Assembly (NCBI RefSeq): GCF_014171475.1 | Contig: NZ_CP048817.1 | Span: forward strand, 2,542,001 to 2,606,000 | Length of the DNA: 64,000 nt | Reading direction: 5' to 3' | Source of the DNA: Sphingomonas sp. So64.6b | GTDB taxonomy: Bacteria; Pseudomonadota; Alphaproteobacteria; Sphingomonadales; Sphingomonadaceae | Part shown: one piece after another, positions 9,002 through 17,212 of the stretch | How positions within the stretch are numbered: position 1 is the stretch's first letter | How the letters are laid out: every line of letters begins with the position of its first letter | The notes under the pieces: model-generated | Seen by the model: the letters and a program-made list of their open reading frames with translations, nothing else | Database searches by the model: none | What the model was told of the DNA's origin: nothing | Translations under genes and position numbers: made by a program

Positions 9002-9873
9002 TCAGCGCTCGACTTCGACCAGGCATCGCCGGTCGCGCTCACCAGGCCACGGTCGCGCAAGTCGATCAGATGGGCGAGCACCGACCGCTCGGCGGCGGGA
9101 AACAGGCGGCGGTCGATCCCGACATACATGCGCTCGACCATCGCCGGGATGGTGCGCGCTTCTTTGCGCAACAGGCGCAGGATCTGACCCTCGCGTTGCT
9201 TGCGATGCCCCATCATGCCGCGCACCAGGCGCTGCGGATTGTCCACCGGGTCGCCATGCGCGGGATAATAGATCCGGTCATCGCGCGGCAGCAGTTTTTC
9301 GAGGCTCGCCATATAGGCGGCCATATCGCCATCGGGCGGCGAAACGATGCTGGTCGACCAGCCCATCACATGGTCGCCGCTAAACAAGGCCCTGGTCTCC
9401 GGCAAGGCGAAGCACAGGTGGTTCGACGTGTGGCCCGGCGTGGCCAGCGCAGTCAGTGTCCAGCCCTGCCCCGTCACCGACTCGCCCTCGGCAAGCACGC
9501 GGTCTGGCGCATAGTCATGGTCAAACGACGCATCGGCACCCACACCGACTCTGGGTCCGCTATCGGCGAGCGCGAGCGGCGCGCAACCGATGATCGGCGC
9601 ACCCGTCGCCGCCTGGAGCGGCCGCGATCCGGGACTATGGTCGCGGTGGGTATGGGTGATGACGATCGCGGTGACCGGCCGCCCGGCGATCGCCGCGATC
9701 AGCGCGTCGATATGCTCTGGCGTATCGGGCCCGGGATCGATCACGGCGAGATCGGTCGTGCCGACCAGATGCACCTGGGTACCGGTATTGGTGAAAGCCG
9801 ACGGGTTGGGCGCGAGCACACGCGACACGAGCGGTTCCAGCATCTGCGCCACGCCGGTTTGTTGCTCGCTCAT
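8998..9873 (-). CDS. MBL-fold metallo-hydrolase (LACTB2/glyoxalase II-like)
   Basis: A 291-residue metallo-beta-lactamase-fold hydrolase. Zinc ligands are visible in HTHRDH (74-79), TPGHTSNHLCF, the FSGDHVMGW Asp and YYPAHGDPV His. The C-terminal 70 residues form the helical/winged segment (HRKQREGQILRLL...ERMYVGIDRRLFPAAERSVLAHLIDL) typical of the LACTB2 group, which cleaves thioesters or RNA. No signal peptide, so cytoplasmic. It overlaps the DUF4230 gene and lies 102 bases beyond the M56 stop on the same strand. Confidence 0.88.
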   Translation of the reverse strand: MSEQQTGVAQMLEPLVSRVLAPNPSAFTNTGTQVHLVGTTDLAVIDPGPDTPEHIDALIAAIAGRPVTAIVITHTHRDHSPGSRPLQAATGAPIIGCAPLALADSGPRVGVGADASFDHDYAPDRVLAEGESVTGQGWTLTALATPGHTSNHLCFALPETRALFSGDHVMGWSTSIVSPPDGDMAAYMASLEKLLPRDDRIYYPAHGDPVDNPQRLVRGMMGHRKQREGQILRLLRKEARTIPAMVERMYVGIDRRLFPAAERSVLAHLIDLRDRGLVSATGDAWSKSSAE

Positions 9874-9975
9874 GCCGTTGAAATGGCCGCTGGCGCGCCG
9901 GAGCGCAAGAGCGCCGGCCCCGCTAGTGCGGTGACCGGCGCGAGCGCTCCTCCCCTGAAGAGCCCGATTTCAACT

Positions 9976-11535
9976 TCAATCCACCTTGGCCATGTCTTGT
10001 TCGACTTCACGGATCGCTTCGTCCATCGCCTTGAGCGCTTCGGCGCGATGGATGCCGCTCAGTTCGACATTGCGCGTCATATTCTCGCGCGCGCTTCGCA
10101 GTCCGCTCAGCGCGGATTGATAGGCGTTGCGCTCAATGTCACGGCTGTTCATCGCGACTGCCGCGCCTTCCCTGGCGACGCGCTCGATGCGGTTGCGGCA
10201 AATGATGATCTTGTGCTTTTCGCCATCCTTTTTGTTGATGACCATTTCACGCTGATCGCCACCTTCGCCACAATTGATCGACGACACTTCAGGCATGTTC
10301 TTCAACGCCTCCATGCCTTCGAACTCCTCGCTGTGAATCTTGCCGTCGCTGCCGCGCTTGACGATCTTGATGCGCTTGATCTTCTTGCCGTCCATGTCGG
10401 TGGTCGTCGTGGTCACAGCGCGACTGTCGTCGTCGTTCCATTCAGGAGCAGCGGGCGGTGCCGGCGGAGCCGGTGCTGGCTCGGCCTGCATCGACACGGG
10501 CGGCACGGGCGCGGCGGGCGGCGCCGGCGGTGCGATATTCAGGTCCGCCAGATTGACGCCGGTTGCGATCTCGACATTGTCGCGCATCGCGGCGGCCGCC
10601 TTGGTACCTGAGGCAGTGAAGCCGAGGCCGGCGACGGTCAGCATGGCAACCGCGGCGACCCCGCTCACCAAGCGAGTACGCGATGTCTTGTTGGTGGTCA
10701 GCATCTTAAGTCTCCCTTTCAGATCGTTTATGGTGTGCAGGTGACAGGCGGCGGACACCGCCCCGCCATGCGCGGATTTGACGATGGCGCAGGCATAGGT
10801 ATGGCGCGCGATCGGGCTCAGCCCGGCAAGCACGCCGGCATCGTTGGCGATTTCCTGATCGGCGCGAAACGCGCGGAAAGCACGCCAGGCGACGGGATTG
10901 AACCAGTGCAGCGCAAGGATGAACAGCGCCGCCCAATTGGCGATCAGGTCGCCGCGCGCATGGTGGCCAAGCTCATGCGCCAGCGCGAGATCGCGTTCCT
11001 CGCGGTCGTAGCGCTCGGTGAAATCACGCGGAAAGGCGACATATTTACGCAGGACGCCGAACGCGAGCGGCCCGGTCGCCGCATCGGTTTCGATCAGATG
11101 GATGCCACCGTCGATCTGCGAACCGCGCACCTGGCGGTCGAGGATGTTGCGGCAGAAGCGGAGGTGAGACAGCGCATGCCAGCCGAGAAATACCGCCGCG
11201 CCCGCCACCCAGAGCGTGACCAGTATAAGGCCAAGCGAAGGGTATTGGGTGGCTGGTGCGGCGGATCCCCCACCGAGCGGCTCGATCACATAGATCGTGA
11301 TCGTCTCGCTCGCGCGGATCACTGGCGCGACTGCGATCTCGCGCCAGGATTCGGGTATCGGTGGCAATAACAGTCGCAGTGCGGGCAGCGCCCACAAGGC
11401 ATAGGCGACGTCGGGCCCGAAGGCGCGGCGGACCGGTCCACGCAGCGCAAGCACCGCGACCATCAGGATGGTCGATGCGATCAGCGCCTCGAGCGCCCAG
11501 CCGGCGATCCCCGCTGGATTCAGGGAGGCGCTCAT
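9976..11535 (-). CDS. M56 (BlaR1/MecR1-like) membrane metallopeptidase with long C-terminal domain
   Basis: A 519-residue membrane protease. Helices lie near 12-32, 43-60, 100-120 and 196-214; the zinc motif HELGH is at 187-191 inside LALAHELGHHARGDL, as in BlaR1. A fifth helix near 295-315 is followed by a Pro/Ala-rich linker (about 345-385) and a charged extracytoplasmic domain to 519 that has no penicillin-binding SxxK signature I can see. In BlaR1/MecR1 systems the activated protease triggers cleavage of the repressor. The ATG overlaps the blaI-like stop by 4 bases, supporting a repressor-protease pair. Confidence 0.87.
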   Translation of the reverse strand: MSASLNPAGIAGWALEALIASTILMVAVLALRGPVRRAFGPDVAYALWALPALRLLLPPIPESWREIAVAPVIRASETITIYVIEPLGGGSAAPATQYPSLGLILVTLWVAGAAVFLGWHALSHLRFCRNILDRQVRGSQIDGGIHLIETDAATGPLAFGVLRKYVAFPRDFTERYDREERDLALAHELGHHARGDLIANWAALFILALHWFNPVAWRAFRAFRADQEIANDAGVLAGLSPIARHTYACAIVKSAHGGAVSAACHLHTINDLKGRLKMLTTNKTSRTRLVSGVAAVAMLTVAGLGFTASGTKAAAAMRDNVEIATGVNLADLNIAPPAPPAAPVPPVSMQAEPAPAPPAPPAAPEWNDDDSRAVTTTTTDMDGKKIKRIKIVKRGSDGKIHSEEFEGMEALKNMPEVSSINCGEGGDQREMVINKKDGEKHKIIICRNRIERVAREGAAVAMNSRDIERNAYQSALSGLRSARENMTRNVELSGIHRAEALKAMDEAIREVEQDMAKVD

Positions 11536-11900
11536 GCCTTCAACCCCTTCAGCAGCGCCTCGATCTCGGCGATGTCGGTCGCGGTCAGCTCGTCGCGTTC
11601 GGCGAGGTGCGCGACCAGCGGGGTCAGCTTGCCCCCGAACAGCCGATCCATCAGCTTGCGTGATTCACCGGCAACATAATCGTCACGCGCGACCAGCGGG
11701 CGGTAAAGGTAACGCCGGCCATCCTCTTCATGCCCGATGATGTTTTTGGCGAGCAGCCGGCCGAGCAGGGTCTTGACCGTGTTGGCCGACCAGTCGCGGC
11801 CGGCGGGAATGCGTTCGGACACGTCCTGCGCGGTCAGCGGAGCCTCCTCCCAGAGCACTTCCATCACCGCGTGTTCAGCATCGCTTATCCGTTCGGCCAT
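11532..11900 (-). CDS. BlaI/MecI/CopY-family transcriptional repressor
   Basis: A 122-residue repressor with the family pattern ISDAEHAVMEVLWEEAPLTAQDV...DWSANTVKTLLGRLLAKNIIG (winged helix, residues 4-72) and a C-terminal dimerisation helix ending ...AEIEALLKGL. BlaI proteins bind TACAnnTGTA dyads and are inactivated by proteolysis. Two such dyads lie 23-53 bases upstream of its start, implying autoregulation, and the partner M56 protease follows with a 4-base overlap. Confidence 0.93.
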   Translation of the reverse strand: MAERISDAEHAVMEVLWEEAPLTAQDVSERIPAGRDWSANTVKTLLGRLLAKNIIGHEEDGRRYLYRPLVARDDYVAGESRKLMDRLFGGKLTPLVAHLAERDELTATDIAEIEALLKGLKA

Positions 11901-11919
11901 ATCGAATCGCTCCCGTACT

Positions 11920-11956
11920 GACTACGCCTGTAATCGTCTCGATTACATCTGTAGTC
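11920..11956 (-). promoter_or_regulatory. Double BlaI-type operator
   Basis: Two copies of the BlaI-family dyad: TACGCCTGTA at 11923-11932 and TACATCTGTA at 11944-11953, spaced 21 bases start to start (two helical turns). The whole segment is also a 17+17 base imperfect inverted repeat around 11937-11939 (14 of 17 pairs). It lies 20 bases upstream of the repressor start and 110 bases upstream of the divergent SMP-30 gene, so it could govern both. Confidence 0.8.
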
Positions 11957-12065
11957 AATTGGCTGAACGGCGGGTGAATGGAAGGGAGTCGAAGACCCGA
12001 TTTCACGCGGGGTTGTGGCGCGGCAAACCCTGGTCGAAACTGTCGAAAAATCAGGAGAGGTTCGA

Positions 12066-12983
12066 ATGACCGAGTTCACCACCATCGCCACTGGCCTGCG
12101 CTTCCCCGAGGGGCCGGTCGCGATGCCTGACGGCAGCGTCATTCTGGTTGAGATCGCCGCGGGCCGGATCACGCGGGTAAGGGCCGACGGGACAGCCGAA
12201 ACGGTCGCCGAACCCGGCGGCGGCCCCAACGGACTGGCACTTGGCCCGGACGGCAAGCTCTATTGCTGCAACAACGGCGGCTTCAATTATATCGAGCACC
12301 CAGGGGGTCTGCTGATTCCGCACGGCCAGGCCGATGATTATTCGGGCGGGCGGATCGAGCGCATCGACCTTGCCACCGGCGTGGTGGAGGTTCTCTATCA
12401 GAACGGCGATTTCGGCTGCGTATTACGGGGGCCGAACGACATCGTGTTCGACGCGCATGGCGGCTTCTGGTTCACCGATCACGGCAAGAATCGCCCACGC
12501 GAACGCGACATCACCGGCATCTTCTATGCAAAGGCCGATGGCAGCCATTTGGAGGAAGTGATCTTCCCGAGCGAAAATCCCAACGGCATCGGCCTCTCGC
12601 CCGACGGCAACACGCTCTACGCCGCGGAAACCTATACCTGCCGCCTGATGGCGTTCCGCGTGACCGCGCCGGGCAAGGTCGATCAGACAGGCGGTCTGGG
12701 CGGCGCGGGCATCCCGCTTTACCGGCCCGCCGGCTATAAATTCTTCGACTCGCTCGGCGTGGAGGAAAACGGCAATATTTGCGTCGCAACGATCGGCGAA
12801 AGCGGCATCTCGGTCATCTCACCGGCAGGCGAACTGGTCGAGTTCGTCGCCACCCAGGACCCTTTCACCACCAATATCTGCTGGGGCGCGCCGGACCTGC
12901 GCACGGCGTACATCACATTATCGGGGAGCGGACGGCTGGTATCCATGCCATGGCCAAGACCGGGGCTTGCCCTCAACCATTAA
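12066..12983 (+). CDS. SMP-30/gluconolactonase/LRE family protein
   Basis: A 305-residue six-bladed beta-propeller of the SMP-30 family, which hydrolyse sugar lactones with one divalent metal. Motifs: LRFPEGPVAMPDGSV at the start (metal-binding Glu in PEGP), GGGPNGLALGPDGKLYCCNNGG, GPNDIVFDAHGGFWFTDHG, and NPNGIGLSPDGNTLYAAET (metal Asn/Asp). The start chosen is ATG 12066, directly after AGGAGAGG; the upstream open frame to 12015 has no support. Cytoplasmic; substrate unknown. It is divergent from the BlaI repressor. Confidence 0.88.
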   Translation: MTEFTTIATGLRFPEGPVAMPDGSVILVEIAAGRITRVRADGTAETVAEPGGGPNGLALGPDGKLYCCNNGGFNYIEHPGGLLIPHGQADDYSGGRIERIDLATGVVEVLYQNGDFGCVLRGPNDIVFDAHGGFWFTDHGKNRPRERDITGIFYAKADGSHLEEVIFPSENPNGIGLSPDGNTLYAAETYTCRLMAFRVTAPGKVDQTGGLGGAGIPLYRPAGYKFFDSLGVEENGNICVATIGESGISVISPAGELVEFVATQDPFTTNICWGAPDLRTAYITLSGSGRLVSMPWPRPGLALNH

Positions 12984-12993
12984 GGCAACGCAC

Positions 12994-13686
12994 ATGCGAT
13001 CACATCGCGAAGGCCATCTCGTCAAGAATATCGGCTGGCTGCGCGCGGCGGTGCTCGGCGCGAATGACGGAATCGTCTCGACCGCCAGCCTGATCGTCGG
13101 CGTGGCGGCGGCGCAGACGTCGCAGTCGTCGATCCTGCTGACCGGCGTCGCGGGCCTGGTCGCGGGCGCGATGTCGATGGCAGCGGGTGAATATGTTTCG
13201 GTAAGCTCGCAATCCGACACCGAAAATGCCGACCGTGCGCGCGAGCAATCCGAGTTAACCGAAGAGCCCGAGGCCGAACGGCGCGAACTGGCCGCGATCT
13301 ACCGGCATCGCGGGCTCGACGCCGCGCTGGCGTTGCAGGTCGCGGATCAACTGATGGCGAAGGATGCGCTCGGCGCGCATGTGCGCGACGAATTGGGCAT
13401 CACGGACGATCTCGCCGCGCGCCCGGTACAAGCGGCGCTCGCCTCGGCGGCGAGTTTCGCTGCGGGCGCGATCCTGCCGGTGCTGATGGTGTTGCTGTTC
13501 AGCGGCGACGCTCTGATCGAGGCGGTGGTCGCCGCTTCCTTGGTCCTGCTCGCCGCGCTGGGAGCGGTCGGCGCGCGGGTCGGCGGCGCGAACCAATGGC
13601 GCGGCGCGTTTCGCGTGACCTTTTGGGGAGCCCTGGCAATGGCGGCGACCGCGGGGATTGGCGCGCTGTTCGGTGCGAATGTCTGA
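12994..13686 (+). CDS. VIT1/CCC1 family transporter
   Basis: A 230-residue VIT family protein. Family signature at the first helix: [26 protein letters not shown], then [20 protein letters not shown] (the conserved EYVSV segment) and an amphipathic cytoplasmic section with Glu/Asp metal-binding residues ([20 protein letters not shown]) before three C-terminal helices. VIT1/CCC1 proteins exchange Fe2+ or Mn2+ for protons; direction in bacteria is efflux from the cytoplasm. ATG 12994 is chosen, 10 bases after the SMP-30 stop; an earlier in-frame start at 12967 overlaps that gene. Confidence 0.9.
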   Translation: MRSHREGHLVKNIGWLRAAVLGANDGIVSTASLIVGVAAAQTSQSSILLTGVAGLVAGAMSMAAGEYVSVSSQSDTENADRAREQSELTEEPEAERRELAAIYRHRGLDAALALQVADQLMAKDALGAHVRDELGITDDLAARPVQAALASAASFAAGAILPVLMVLLFSGDALIEAVVAASLVLLAALGAVGARVGGANQWRGAFRVTFWGALAMAATAGIGALFGANV

Positions 13687-13844
13687 AACGGTCGCGCCGA
13701 AGTTCGCCGCGCTCATTGTCGTCGACGACGTGCGGCAGCGTCGGGGACGGTCAACTCATCGCGCCGACCGGCATTCTCCCCGGCGTTGACCAGCGCCAGC
13801 CTGCGCGCCTATGCGCTCCGCATCCACAGCCCCGGAGATTGCCC

Positions 13845-14552
13845 GTGAAGAAGCTCTACCCCGACGCCGCCGCCGCGCTCGAAGGATTGCTTCATGACGG
13901 CATGACGATCTGCGCCGGCGGGTTCGGCCTGTGCGGCATCCCCGAGCGGTTGATCGATGCGATCCAGGCGGCGGGCACCAGGGACCTGACCATCGCCAGC
14001 AACAATGCCGGGATCGATGGCGAGGGCCTGGGCAAGTTGCTCCGCACGCGCCAGGTCAAGAAGATGATCTCCTCCTATGTCGGTGAGAACAAGGAGTTCG
14101 AGCGGCAATATCTGAGCGGCGAGCTTGAGGTCGAATTCTGCCCGCAGGGTACGCTCGCCGAACGCTGCCGCGCGGGCGGCGCGGGCATTCCCGGCTTCTA
14201 CACCAAGACCGGCGTCGGCACGTTGGTCGCCGAGGGCAAGGAAGTGAAGAATTTCGACGGTGAGGATTATATCCTCGAACGCGGCATTCGTGCCGACCTG
14301 GCGATCATCAAGGGCTGGAAGGCCGATGAGAGCGGCAATTTGATTTTCCGCAAGACCGCACGCAATTTCAACGCGCCGATGGCGACCGCTGGCAAGATTT
14401 GCGTGGCGGAAGTCGAGGAAGTGGTACCGGTCGGCAGCCTCGATCCCGACACGATCCATTTGCCCGGCATCTATGTGAACCGGATGATTATCGGCGCGCC
14501 GTACGACAAGAAGATCGAGTTCCGCACGGTACGCGAGCGGGCGACCGCGTGA
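13845..14552 (+). CDS. scoA: 3-oxoacid CoA-transferase subunit A
   Basis: Alpha subunit (235 residues) of a succinyl-CoA:3-oxoacid CoA-transferase, which activates acetoacetate. Motifs: [21 protein letters not shown] (CoA-binding glycine loop), [55 protein letters not shown] and [15 protein letters not shown]. Start is the GTG at 13845 behind CGGAGATTGCCC, giving the normal family length. The partner subunit B is not adjacent but begins 1.3 kb downstream, beyond a phosphatase, a palindromic repeat and a DUF5076 gene. Confidence 0.93.
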   Translation: MKKLYPDAAAALEGLLHDGMTICAGGFGLCGIPERLIDAIQAAGTRDLTIASNNAGIDGEGLGKLLRTRQVKKMISSYVGENKEFERQYLSGELEVEFCPQGTLAERCRAGGAGIPGFYTKTGVGTLVAEGKEVKNFDGEDYILERGIRADLAIIKGWKADESGNLIFRKTARNFNAPMATAGKICVAEVEEVVPVGSLDPDTIHLPGIYVNRMIIGAPYDKKIEFRTVRERATA

Positions 14553-14566
14553 TCGACAGATGTTCT

Positions 14567-14676
14567 TCTCCCCTCCCGCAAGCGGGAGGGCCCGGGGGTG
14601 GGCTCGCGCTCACCTCCAGCGGTGGGTTTTCCGAGAGCGCGAGCCCACCCCTAACCCCTCCCGTAAATGGGAGGGG
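14567..14676. repeat. Palindromic intergenic repeat element between scoA and phosphatase
   Basis: A 110-base near-perfect inverted repeat. The left arm runs CTCCCCTCCCGCAAGCGGGA, then GGGTGGGCTCGCGCTC; the right arm mirrors it as GAGCGCGAGCCCACCCC followed by CCCTCCCGTAAATGGGAGGGG. Each outer arm is itself a small hairpin (CTCCCGC/GCGGGAG and CTCCCGT/ATGGGAG). This composition is that of a REP/MITE-like chromosomal repeat. Its last bases, GGGAGGGG, end one base before the phosphatase start codon region. Confidence 0.85.
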
Positions 14677-14677
14677 A

Positions 14678-15550
14678 ATGATCCTGGCCGTCGCCTTCCT
14701 GCTTTCTGCGTGTGCAAGCACTGAGACACCAGCGCTGCTCACGCCCGTGGCAGCGCCCCCTGCCCTGACCGTCCCGGCGACGATGCAATATCTCTACGGC
14801 TCCGGCGAAGGTGCCGCGATCAGCACACAGGCCTGGCGCGCGCTGATCCAATATGTCGGATCGAAGGCCGGCGGCGCGCCCGTCGACTCTGTGGTGCTCG
14901 CCCCCGACGCCACGCTGGCCGTGCCGAAATGGCTGCCCTGCGGGATAAGACCTAAGGCGGCTGTGTTCGACGTGGATGAGACCGTCCTGCTCAACCTCGG
15001 CTTCGAATATAACGACGCCGCTCACCCCGCCCCTTATGACGAGGCGCGCTGGCAGGCATGGGAGAAGACCGGGACGAGCCAGGTCGCTGCGGTTCCCGGC
15101 GCGGTCGAGGCGCTGAACGATCTGCGCAAGATGGGCGTGACGGTGGTGTTCAATTCCAATCGGTCGGCCGGCAATGCCGCGCAGACCGCTGCCGCGATCA
15201 CCGGCGCCGGGCTTGGCCCGGCGGTGCATGGTGAGACATTGTTCCTCGCCGGCGACGATGCGACGGGCAGCAGGAAGGACGGCCGCCGCGCGACGATCGC
15301 CGCGAAATATTGCGTCGTCGCGATGGGCGGCGACCAACTCGGCGATTTCAGCGACCTGTTCAACGCCGGGCTTTCGCCATCGGTGCGCCGCACTGCGGTG
15401 CAGGCGGCGGCGCTATCCGCAAAATGGGGTGCGGGCTGGTTCGTCTTGCCCAACCCGGTTTACGGCAGCAGCCTGAAGGGCGGCTTCGACGATGTATTCC
15501 CGCAGGACAAGCGCTGGGCGCCCCCTGCCGCACCGGGAGAGACAAAATGA
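14678..15550 (+). CDS. Lipoprotein acid phosphatase, HAD superfamily (class B / e(P4) 5'-nucleotidase-like)
   Basis: A 290-residue HAD phosphatase. Residues 1-12 form a short lipoprotein signal with lipobox LSAC (Cys12), so it is probably outer-membrane anchored and hydrolyses nucleotide or other phosphomonoesters in the periplasm. The nucleophile motif is DVDET at 98-102 (AVFDVDETVLLNLGFEYN), followed by EARWQAWEKTG, the VFNSNR motif II, and GGDQLGDFSDLF as motif IV. The signal peptide is unusually short and the ATG abuts the palindromic repeat, which suggests the repeat replaced the original upstream sequence. Its stop overlaps the next ATG by 4 bases. Confidence 0.87.
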   Translation: MILAVAFLLSACASTETPALLTPVAAPPALTVPATMQYLYGSGEGAAISTQAWRALIQYVGSKAGGAPVDSVVLAPDATLAVPKWLPCGIRPKAAVFDVDETVLLNLGFEYNDAAHPAPYDEARWQAWEKTGTSQVAAVPGAVEALNDLRKMGVTVVFNSNRSAGNAAQTAAAITGAGLGPAVHGETLFLAGDDATGSRKDGRRATIAAKYCVVAMGGDQLGDFSDLFNAGLSPSVRRTAVQAAALSAKWGAGWFVLPNPVYGSSLKGGFDDVFPQDKRWAPPAAPGETK

Positions 15551-15867
15551 CCGGCAAACCCGTTCCGATCGATCTCGTTCCCTATGCCGAATTGCTTGAG
15601 GGATCGCGTGAATTCCTGCGCGTCTGGGCCAGCGAAAATGGGCCGGTGACCTGCTTCATCAATCCGGTGCCGATCGGCGCCGATCCGGCCGCGTTCGGCA
15701 TCGCACTGGTCGATTGCGTGCGGCATGGCGCGATCACCTATGCGCGTGCGATCGGGATCAGCGAGAGCGAAGCGCTTGAGCGTATCTGGCTCGGCTTCGA
15801 TGCCGAGCGTGCCAATCCAACCGATGTCGCGACCCCCGTGCCGGGCGCCAACAAGGAGCTGAACTGA
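15547..15867 (+). CDS. DUF5076 domain protein
   Basis: A 106-residue protein resembling DUF5076: [19 protein letters not shown], a short linker, then [43 protein letters not shown]. No catalytic motif is evident. It overlaps the phosphatase stop by 4 bases and the scoB ATG by 1 base, so it is translated as part of the CoA-transferase operon. Function unknown. Confidence 0.75.
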   Translation: MTGKPVPIDLVPYAELLEGSREFLRVWASENGPVTCFINPVPIGADPAAFGIALVDCVRHGAITYARAIGISESEALERIWLGFDAERANPTDVATPVPGANKELN

Positions 15868-16517
15868 TGGCCGTGGACACCAAGGGCTGGACTCGCGACG
15901 ATATGGCAGCGCGCGCAGCGCGCGAGTTGCGGGACGGTTATTATGTCAATCTCGGCATTGGCATCCCGACCCTGGTCGCGAACCATATTCCAGACGGCGT
16001 GACCGTCACGCTGCAGTCGGAAAACGGCATGCTCGGCATTGGCCCCTTCCCTTTCGCGGGCGAAGAAGACGCCGATCTGATCAACGCCGGCAAGCAGACG
16101 ATCAGCGAATTGCCGCAAAGCGCCTATTTCAGCTCGTCGGACAGCTTCGCGATGATCCGCGGCGGGCATATCGACCTGACCGTGCTCGGTGCGATGGAAG
16201 TCGCGGAGAATGGCGACATCGCCAATTGGATGATCCCGGGCAAGATGATCAAGGGCATGGGCGGCGCGATGGATCTGGTCGCCGGCGTCAAGAAGATCAT
16301 CGTCGTGATGGAGCACAACTCCAAGGCCGGCGACCCGAAGTTCATCCCGGCCTGCACTCTGCCGCTAACCGGCAAGAACGTCGTCGACATGATCATCACT
16401 GACCTGGCGGTGTTTCAGCGGCCCGACCATGACAGCCCGTTCAGGCTGATCGAAATCGCGCCGGGCGTGAGCGCGGACGAGGTCGCGGCCAAGACGACGG
16501 CACATTATCTGACTTGA
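15867..16517 (+). CDS. scoB: 3-oxoacid CoA-transferase subunit B
   Basis: Beta subunit (216 residues) of the CoA-transferase. The catalytic glutamate that forms the CoA thioester is Glu52 in [10 protein letters not shown] (51-60). Other signatures: [19 protein letters not shown], the [25 protein letters not shown] segment and [18 protein letters not shown]. It works with the subunit A encoded at 13845-14552. Its start overlaps the DUF5076 stop (TGATG). Confidence 0.95.
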   Translation: MAVDTKGWTRDDMAARAARELRDGYYVNLGIGIPTLVANHIPDGVTVTLQSENGMLGIGPFPFAGEEDADLINAGKQTISELPQSAYFSSSDSFAMIRGGHIDLTVLGAMEVAENGDIANWMIPGKMIKGMGGAMDLVAGVKKIIVVMEHNSKAGDPKFIPACTLPLTGKNVVDMIITDLAVFQRPDHDSPFRLIEIAPGVSADEVAAKTTAHYLT

Positions 16518-16525
16518 GGGCCCCC

Positions 16526-17212
16526 ATGGCACTGATTCTGGTTACCGCGAATCGCAATTATTCGAGCTGGTCGCTGCGGCCCTGGGTGCTGATGAAGGCA
16601 CTGGGAATCGCGTTCGAAGACCGGATCGAGCCGTTCACCGCGAACGACAATTACAGTGCGTTTCGCTCCTTCTCGCCGACTGGCCAGGTGCCGGTGCTGA
16701 TCGACGGCGACCGGACAATATGGGATTCGCTCGGCATCGCGCTGTATCTGGCGGATCGTTTCGACGGCGTCTGGCCGGCTGATGAAGTCGCGCGGGCCTG
16801 GGCGATGTGCGCCGCCGCCGAAATGCACGGCGGGTTCGGCGCGGTGCGGAGCGATTGTACGATGAATGTTGGCGTCCGCGTCTCGCCGAAGCCGGCCTCA
16901 CCAGCACTGGCACGGCAAATCACGCGGCTTGGCGAGCTATGGGCGGAGGGGCTCGACCGCTTCGGCGGCCCGTGGCTCGCCGGTCCCGCGTTCACCGCCG
17001 TCGACGCCTTCTATGCGCCGATCGCGTTTCGCGCGCGCACCTATGGGCTGGATGTCGGCGCGGCGGGCCAGGCCTGGGTGACGCGCACCCTCGACCATCC
17101 CGCGATGCGGCAATGGGAAGCCGAAGCGCTCGCCGAGAACTGGCGCGAGGTGGATCATGAGGCCGAACTGGCGGCGACCGGTACGATCATCGCGGATTAC
17201 AGGACAAGCTGA
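16526..17212 (+). CDS. Glutathione S-transferase family protein
   Basis: A 228-residue GST. The N-terminal thioredoxin-like domain begins ILVTANRNYSSWSLRPWVLMKALGI, with Ser/Tyr near position 12-14 as likely thiol-activating residue, and contains the cis-proline GQVPVLID and the DSLGIALYLAD motif. The C-terminal helical domain includes GPWLAGPAFTAVDAFYAPIAFR. Start ATG 16526 is preferred over the TTG at 16514. It lies 8 bases after scoB and overlaps the epimerase ATG by 1 base. Substrate unknown. Confidence 0.88.
   Translation: MALILVTANRNYSSWSLRPWVLMKALGIAFEDRIEPFTANDNYSAFRSFSPTGQVPVLIDGDRTIWDSLGIALYLADRFDGVWPADEVARAWAMCAAAEMHGGFGAVRSDCTMNVGVRVSPKPASPALARQITRLGELWAEGLDRFGGPWLAGPAFTAVDAFYAPIAFRARTYGLDVGAAGQAWVTRTLDHPAMRQWEAEALAENWREVDHEAELAATGTIIADYRTS

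Noticed and set aside
9070..10611. 513-codon plus-strand frame opposite metallo-hydrolase and M56 genes
   Set aside because: It crosses two real minus-strand genes, has low-complexity Arg/His-rich composition and no start signal.
12015..12065. Earlier start of the SMP-30 gene at 12015
   Set aside because: The AGGAGAGG before ATG 12066 and the conserved LRFPEGP start fit the later codon.
13596..13844. Long N-terminal extension of scoA
   Set aside because: The extension overlaps the VIT1 gene in another frame, and the GTG at 13845 gives the usual subunit length.
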